DNA of 64,000 nucleotides, from NCBI RefSeq assembly GCF_029168945.1, contig NC_083604.1:37629686-37693685 (forward strand). Direction: 5' to 3'. Positions 56,692 to 64,000 of this stretch are shown in pieces (the first letter of the stretch is position 1; each line of letters opens with the position of its first letter). The notes under the pieces were generated by a model. The model made no database searches and was not told the origin of the DNA. It worked only from the letters and a program-made list of their open reading frames with translations. The position numbers and the translations under genes were made by a program. This DNA comes from Cannabis sativa (taxonomy: Eukaryota > Streptophyta > Magnoliopsida > Rosales > Cannabaceae).

Positions 56692-57461
56692 TGATATTTT
56701 TTGGAAACCAATAATTTAAATATATGAGCCAAAGAAATATAATTAAAAGGAAAATAAAATAAGAACACTCAAGGATTTTACGTGGTTGGGGCATTAACAA
56801 GTCTTAGTCCACAAATCAATATTATTATCATATTATAGGAAAGCCTAAGGGACTACAATAAAGTATGAGCACTCTATCTTTGCATGAGAAAATGGGCCAC
56901 CAATTTTCAACCCTTTGCATATAGGGTTTGTTGAATATTTATAGTGTTTAGAGGTCATATTAGTTACCATTTTCTCTCTAATGGGGAGTTTACAAATAAT
57001 ACATTGATTTTGGGCTTATTTGGTGAAGCCTGACTCATGAGGCACTGGCGTGGAGACCACATCACAATGCTAGATGTCAAAACAGTGTCCTATCTTCGTG
57101 GGTAATTAATGACATAATAATTACTTGATTTCTAATTACTCTATTTCCTTATTTAGTAAGATATTATCCTTTGTTCGAGATTTTGGGGAGACAATCCCTG
57201 ATCTTATGTGATTTAGTAGAAAATAGGAAACTATACTGGACTTTCGTGTACACACTGAGAGCTTCTTCCGGTTATGTGGTTGTATGCCTTCCAGATATTA
57301 ACCATGCTGGATGGAACCACGCTTGGACGAGTTATTTGCTATTTACCTAGAAGGACGTTTGGTTTATGGGTTTGGCCAAATGATGTCAATTGGTCCTAAA
57401 GTATTTGAATTGTATTTATTACTTTGACTCCACGAGTCCCTTGCTAGAAACACAGATAACA
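56692..57461 (-). mobile_element. Element E 3' LTR (Tat-like)
   Basis: The right boundary is good: minus strand TGTTATCTG starts at 57461 after the PPT-like gaggcttgaggaaaaa. On the minus strand gtggactaagacttgttaat-gccccaaccacg (near 56815) matches the U5 block of A and B. The left boundary (TGATATT at 56692) is a guess from the TG..CA rule. The interior of E would lie to the right, but only its first part is present. Confidence 0.5.
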
Positions 57462-58447
57462 TTTTTCCTCAAGCCTCTAAAACGTTGTGAGTTGCGAAGG
57501 CTTACTTCAATCTGCATGGATGGACATGTGGAGGCTAAAGGTGAAATCTTTACAATTTTTAAATAATTTTTGTGTATGGAATACAACTTTCCATTTTTTG
57601 AGTTAAAGCGATACGTGGCATCACTTCATTGGTTTGTGGAGCAAATGTTTTCCAAGGAGGTACTTGGAGCAAAATCATTAATCTGGCAGCTATTTACTTA
57701 GGTGTGAATCTCTAGGGGAATATAATCATGCTGATTTCCTCAATTCCAAATATGGCATTTAATGCTTGACTGGTGTGGCATTCTAGATCATTGGATATGT
57801 ATTGTTTTTCCTTGGATAAAGATCTAAAGCCTTGATCTGGATATCACGTGGATTGCTTCTTTAACGTATAAATATCTCAAAAGACCACCATTTACCACTT
57901 CTATTTAAATTTCCAAAATTTTCAAGTTAAACCAGAGTTTTAGAGAACAAAACCAAGTGAAGATTTCTTGAGTGAATGAATGAACTCTTTGACGAATTCA
58001 TCCGACTCATTTTTCAAATTAGAACGAGATAATACCAAGACACTCCACCTCTTGCGATCACTTGTGTATCCCTGAGGCAGCTGCTAACACTAGATTTAAA
58101 TTCTAAAACCAATTCTTTGATTGACCACGCCTATGCTATTCAAGAAAGGCTTGATCATTTTGATTGTCCATCTTTGTCGGTTAGTTTGACATCGTCATTC
58201 AGCATTAGTGTTTGCTCTCTGAGGTCACACTTCTTTGCAAGTCCAGAATCTTCACCCAGTTCTTCAACAATTAATTTTTCTCTCTCTAACTTCTTAAGTT
58301 TTGATCAATATTTGAAATTAGTATCTTATTTTGAATCTGTATGTGCTTTATTTGTCATTTTATGAGTAGTAATTAGGTTTGTGACTAGGTTCTGGTAGAG
58401 GTAGCATATTCTTGGTACTCTATTAAATAGGTTTTGCATCTAGTGAA
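57462..58447 (+). other. Element E region between LTR and a later copia LTR; possible antisense gene start
   Basis: A TATA box tataaata at 57867-57874 on the plus strand and an ATG cluster at about 57976-57984 fit the position of antisense genes in A-D. The ORFs that follow are short and carry no Transposase_28 motif. A gene is not supported beyond its placement. Confidence 0.35.
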
Positions 58448-60313
58448 TGTTGGAAATTATTTTACCAGGATCTAGATTTACTAACAAGTATGTTTCATTA
58501 ACATCCTAATATGAATTTCTAAAACAATGAAATAAACACATGTAAAGTTTAGGAAACCTTACATTGGGTGCAGCGGAATATAGTGACTCCTTCCATTCAG
58601 ATCTCTAGCCCTTGATTCCTTTCTGTAGCAGAGCATTATTAAGATCTGAACCAGGATCTCTTTCTCTCCTTCTTGATCCCGATTCTCGTTCTTGTTGATT
58701 GGATTCTTCACAGTCTTCCACACTATGATTGAGATACCACTTGATGTGTGTGGGCACTCACTCTATCACTCAAGGTTTGAAAAATATGAAGAGAAGAAAG
58801 AAGAGAATGTGGTTTCGGCTTAATAGAAAGAAGGCTCAAGAGAAATTTCTGAAAGTGCAATTTCATCTATCATTAAGTGTGAGCCATCACTATCTATTTA
58901 TAGGTAACCACCTAGGTTTATGTTAGATTTAATTAGCATTAATATAATAGAAAAATAAATGGTAAAATCCATGCATAGTGGCCGGCCATGGGTTGGATAA
59001 TGGGCCCCACTTTACAATTTTGCCATTTTGTCATTTTCCCATCTTATTTTCTTAAAAACGCCAATTTTCTAATTTAACCACTTAAATGCCAATTCCAATT
59101 ATTTACTAATTAAAAATTAATTATTAAATAATATTGTCATTTAATATATTTATTAATTAGAATTATCAAAGTCTCTTAATTAATATATAAGACCTACGAT
59201 CTCTTTTCTTCACATTTCAGCCCTTGCAGAGTAAAAATTCATAAACTAGACATAGTCTAATTTTAGAATTATAATTGATTAAGTAAAATTAATTAACTAA
59301 GTCTTACAAGCATTATGGTCTCAACTAGTATGGGGACCATGGGCCTATATAACCGAGCTTCCAATAAGCTGATCTAGAATTTACCAAGTAAATTCACTAA
59401 CTTATTAAATCCTCATTGCATCCACTCATAGAACTCAGAATTGCACTCTCAGTTACATTGAACGCTCTATAGGTTCCACGATATAGATACGCTATTAATT
59501 ATCCATTGTTATAATCCCAATAATCAATGATCCTCTATAGATGATCTACATTGCATAGGGATAAAATTACCGTTACACCGTTTCAATGTATTTTATCCTT
59601 AAAACACTTGCCACCTATAAATGATATTTTAGTGAAATAATATAAACACTAAAATGAGATCTCAACCATTTATCTCTATTTAGCAAAGCTCGAAGGAAAT
59701 CATCGTTTCACTTCTAAATACCTATAGAAGCTATAGATTCCATATCTATGTTTAGCGCTCCCACTCAATTGTACTATCATGTTCCCAAAATGTACGTATC
59801 ACCCTGACCAAAAAGTAGGCTTAACTAACAAATCAAAGAACACGAATAACACTCTTGAGATCGAATCTAATCATGTCAGGATTAAGATCATTTGATCTAA
59901 GATCAACTAGGTGATATTGAATTGAATAGATATTACGGTAAATTTATCATCTCTAATACAAGTTCAATATCGGTCCCTTCCAATGTATACTCCATACATC
60001 CGATACTTGTAAACTTTGCCAATACCCTGGAAAGGACATAACACTTATCCAAGGTGTAAGTATACCTATCGCTGATTATCATGCCAGTCTAAATCCAGTG
60101 AACTGACAAATTAGGGAATTAAACTTTTGAACATATAAACATGATTATATTCAAATGTGCTGACAACACTATAATCAAAAATAAATACATATGTTCTGGA
60201 CTTAGAATTTATACATAAAATCATGAAATAAATCATGTGAACCATGCAACATAAAATGTGATTTCTGATCTTTATTAATTAGTAAATTTGATTATATTGA
60301 AATGAGTTTTATT
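58448..60313 (-). mobile_element. Reverse-oriented copia LTR, U3 tip missing
   Basis: It starts on the plus strand as tgttggaaattattttaccagg, the reverse complement of the LTR end seen at 22757, and is recognisable to gagttttattt at 60313. About 20 bp of the U3 start (taggttttatgccct...) are missing. No primer site lies to its left and no polypurine tract to its right, so it is a solo or broken LTR. More diverged from the other two copies than they are from each other. Confidence 0.75.
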
Positions 60314-62980
60314 TTTCAAATAGTTTATTTTGTAATATTTAAATTTATTAAATTATAAAACTAAGAATATAATACTAGGAATATCTATTTTTTTAAAAAA
60401 AATTCAAGATATTATATTATATTATCTTATTAGAAATTTAAATAATTTAAATTTTGAATAAACTTAAAATTTAAAACATTGGTTAGATTTTTGAATTTAA
60501 GTTAGAATTTAGGAAATTTAGGAGTTTGTTAGTTTTTGAATTTTTTAAATATTCTCTAACAACCTAAATTTAAATTCTAGTTAAGTTTTTTTTTTAAAAA
60601 AAAATTTAATTATTTTTTTAAATTTTAAAATAGAGAAATCTTAGCCTACTTCTAGATTATTTGTTACTTGTTTTTGGTTTGTATTGTTTGATTATTTAAT
60701 TATATATTCAAAAAAAAAAATTTACGAACCTATTATTTATTTGATCTAAATTGCTATGATTAACTTGTTGACAGATCCAATGATCTTATTTTAATCATAG
60801 TTCAATTATCAATAGATCTTATAAATAATTTGAAACAAGTAAATTTTGCAATTTCTTTCATCTGTGTAAACCTAGTAACATGATAGGGTCCATCTAAATC
60901 ATTTGAGCTTTCTGAGCCTATATGTTTGCTTTTATGTCGTTTAAATTTATTAATTAAATGGACTAGGTTGTTAAAATAAAATTTCACTTAGGTAATTTTA
61001 TTTAGGCCCAATTAGAATTGGGCTTATTCAATTAATAAAAATTATTTATTTAATGGTTAAGTTCTTCTCCTTTGGGCCTTGTGTGAGAGTTAGGGGGCCT
61101 TTGTAGTGGGTACGACATACTAAACCCAACCCTCCCTCACATGAACCACCCCAATTGTGAAGGCTCATTTACCTTATTTAAATAATTGTATTAGGTTAAT
61201 TATATTAGTCTAACTTAATTAAAATTGAATTAGCAACATAATTAACTTTAAAATATATGAAATTTATTTTTCATTGAATATTTTAAAGTTAATTTTAGAA
61301 AAACACTTAGTTAATTGAAATATATTCTAGATAGTAATTTCTAGTGATTAGTTATATTTTCTAATATTTAATTAGGAAAATATTTTAAGTTGAAAATCAA
61401 TTATTTATTAATTAATTTTGAATCAACTTAATTAAGAATATTTTTCCTAGTATTAAATTAGATTTAATAATTAAGTTTATTTTATACTTGATTATTTAAT
61501 TCTTATATTTAATACATTTAATTAAACTGAAAATTAAATATTTAAGTTGATTTCATTCTTGATACTTAAATATTATTATTTTTCGGAATATTTAATTAAA
61601 TAGAAAATTATTTTAAGTTGGAAATTTTTAATTTCAGAACAATTTAAATTTGAATAATTTTTCAAAATATATTTTAATTTAAATTTTTTATATAGAATTC
61701 GAAAGTGTATTTTTATTTAAAGGCAGAAAATTTTGAATTTTTGAAAAATAGATTAAAGTTGAAAATTAATTATTTTTTAATTAATTTTCAACCAACTTAA
61801 ATCAATAAATTTTTCATTTAAATAATTAATTAAAATAAATGAACTAAAATACATAATAATTAGAAAATAAATTAATTAGTCAACGAAAGTCTAGATAGTT
61901 ATTGTTGTTTGCTTTAAGTATTTTTCTAGTGATATTTAATTAAATAGAAAATTAATATTTAATTTGATTTTAATCATGATACCTAAATATTTGAAAAATT
62001 TCTTAATATTTAATTAAATAGGAAAATTATATTTGTGTTGAAAATTAATTTTTTAAAATTAATTTTGGACCAACATAAAATTAGAATAATTTTTCAAGAT
62101 TTATTTTATTTTATTTTATAGAATTTTCGAAAATTATATTTATTTTAAATACATTAATTTTTGAAATGCAATATATATTTATAGAAAATTAAATTTGAGT
62201 TGTAAATTAATTATTAATTAATTTTGATACAACTTAAATTGAATAATTTTCGAAATATTTATTGAAAATTATTACTAAGGTGGAAAATAATTTAATTTAT
62301 TTTCAATCCATCTAAGTATAATTTTATAAATATTAAATTAAAATTTATATTTAGAATTTTATTCTAAATTGGAAATTTTAATTAAATAAATATATATTTA
62401 AGATAGATAGATTAAAATAAATATTAGAAGAAAATACATTTTAAATAATGAGTTATATTATTAGAATATTCGATTTCCATTGTTGGTTCTACATAGTTCT
62501 TGTTTTAGTGAGTAATCCTCCCTAATGGAGGAACGTTCATTAACAATTTAACGCCGTAGAATCTCGAAAGATAAGCATTATTTGTAAGTATTTTATTTTT
62601 AGTATGGATCACCCTAATGCTGGCGACTATTAGTAAGACTTACAAAAGTATGAAACAACGGTAGAAGCTCATAAGATAGAATAGCCTTGACTCTCGCCTA
62701 AACGGGACAACGCTGGATTCTGATCTTGATCGAATAAAAGGTTGCTAGAATGTTTATCATTTTAGATGAGCTGACAACTCTATTCAATGGATGATATCTT
62801 TGACTCTCACCTAAACGGGACACTGATATCAGTTTGTTGAAGACCTTGGAAATTATTTAGGATTGTAGGTTTTAGTATTTTCGCTTGTCATTCCTACTTG
62901 CTATGTGCTAATAATTTTTGAATGAGATTTTGTGTTGAACCTTACTTGATTTCTGTTTATTGTTATTTGTAGTATCCAAC
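60314..62980 (+). mobile_element. Copia-2 untranslated leader
   Basis: Plus-oriented and collinear with the copia-1 leader (shared blocks at about 60840-61180 and 62450-62880), but lacking its 5' start, LTR and primer site. AT-rich, no ORF. It contains the twin 23-bp repeats at 62687-62709 and 62800-62822 (one substitution in the second), 113 bp apart as in copia-1. Confidence 0.75.
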
Positions 62981-63957
62981 ATGACAATGACCAACCCTAT
63001 GGTGTCACTGTTGACTGATAATAAGTTGAATGGATTTAACTTTACCAAATGGAGAGAGAACATTAAATGGCTCTCATTGGTGAAAATGCCCTGTTTGTGT
63101 TAACTGAAGCGACTCCTAAGCAGCCGGGTGAGAATGCAACCAAAGCAATAAAGGAGAAGTTCGAGCGTTGGCAGAATGCCAACAACAAAGCTCGATACTT
63201 CATGCTGTCTAGCATGGTTGACACCTTAAAAACAAGGTTTGCTATCACTCTCACGGCTGCAGAAATCATGAACCAGTTAACTGAGCTATTCGGGATGGCA
63301 TCAATTCAAGCTCGCTTTGAGGCGACAAAGTATTTCATCAATGCACGAAGTGAGTCTCATCAGAACGTGCGTGATCACCTTCTCCAGATGATAAGTTACT
63401 TCCAAGAAGCTGAGAATCATGGAGCTGTTATGGATCAGACAACTCAAGTGAGTCTGATCTTGAACAGTTTGACTCCAGCCTTTCTACCTTTTACTTCAAA
63501 TTATGTCATGAACAAGTTGGAACTTGACTTTCACGAGTTGGTCAACAACCTTCAGACATTTGAAAATTTGATTGGAGGACCACAGAAAGGAGGATCTAAA
63601 GCTCCTAATTCTGGGAATGCTAATGGGGCGGCTAAGGCTGAGGCAAACATTGCCTTTACTTCCAAACCCAACAACAAGAAGAAGTGGAAGAATAGCAAGA
63701 AGCATGTTCAAGCTGTGAAAACAGTTAAAAAGAAAAAGGCTGCTACTCCCGGTGATAAGTCAAAAGGAAAATGCTTCTATTGCAATGAAAAGGGCCACTG
63801 GAAACCCCAATGCCCTAAGTTTCTAGCAAAGAAACAATGTATTTCTTTATATGATATAAACTCATGTATTTTAGAGAATTATTATCCCCTTGGGTTATTA
63901 ATTCTGGACCTACTTACCATGTTTATTTTTCTTCTTATTTCAGCTCCAGCTGCTTGA
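62981..63957 (+). pseudogene. gag: Copia-2 gag, with decayed protease start
   Basis: Ty1/copia capsid protein. The natural ATG is at 62981 (MTMTNPMVSLLTDNKLNGF, W-R-E-N). A 1-bp deletion at about 63060 shifts into the main open frame (from 63067), which carries the UBN2-type gag domain (about residues 20-165) and a CCHC knuckle CFYCNEKGHWKPQCP (codons about 63775-63815). After AKKQ the sequence between knuckle and protease is largely deleted. Another frame near 63889 reads PWVINSGPTYH, a decayed form of the protease motif WIIDSGATNH with the catalytic Asp replaced by Asn. The element continues past the window. Confidence 0.8.
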
Positions 63958-64000
63958 ACTTGGATTGCTATCCTAGCGAGTTGAGTCAGACGATTGGACA

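Overview
This is plant nuclear DNA, almost certainly from a repeat-rich eudicot. The window is a nest of LTR retrotransposons (Ty3/gypsy Tat lineage, a Ty3/gypsy chromovirus, Ty1/copia) with three small DNA transposons. I found no intact cellular gene, tRNA, rRNA or CRISPR array. The species cannot be fixed from the sequence.

Layout. 1-5469 is the end of a 5' LTR, the primer site, a long AT-rich leader and decayed pol of a Ty1/copia element (copia-1). Tat element A (5470-17810, TSD cagtt) sits in the copia-1 integrase. Copia-1 resumes at 17811 and holds a reverse-oriented chromovirus-type solo LTR (17897-20210, TSD agtta). From about 20340 to 25193 lies the 3' part of a chromovirus (integrase, chromodomain-like tail, 3' LTR), split by a copia solo LTR (20866-22757, TSD gttaa). 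25194-28489 is AT-rich and holds a MULE-type MITE (26432-26615) and a hAT-type MITE (26688-27257).

28490-52048 is a minus-strand Tat element, C. A Pack-MULE (28676-30205, 9-bp TSD) sits in its 3' LTR, and Tat element B (31223-45715, TSD aaaac) interrupts it. B itself contains a chromovirus-type solo LTR (34991-37331, TSD accca). C's integrase is cut by the 3' LTR of another minus-strand Tat element, D (52049-about 54930). Around 56692-57461 is the LTR of a fifth Tat-like element, E. The right end has a reverse-oriented, slightly truncated copia LTR (58448-60313) abutting the plus-strand leader and gag of a second copia element (copia-2, 60314-64000).

The most distinctive content is a second gene in the Tat elements. 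Downstream of gag-pol, on the opposite strand, A and B each carry a multi-exon gene with its own TATA box, a non-coding first exon, a 5'-UTR intron whose acceptor lies just before the ATG, and three short introns in all. In B the unmutated reading frame would encode about 964 residues: an N-terminal 'putative gypsy type transposon' (Transposase_28-like) domain, a proline/acidic middle and a long C-terminal coiled coil. C and D have related antisense genes with the same 5' layout. In A and B the sense and antisense genes converge on a three-copy hairpin array. Antisense ORFs are known in plant Tat elements. The full gene model, the hairpin array and a sense-oriented Q-rich/coiled-coil gene in C are the parts I consider less described.

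Other leads are the Pack-MULE, which carries two exons and the intron of what looks like an ARMC6-type armadillo gene, and the mismatch between element A's almost identical LTRs and its heavily broken integrase.
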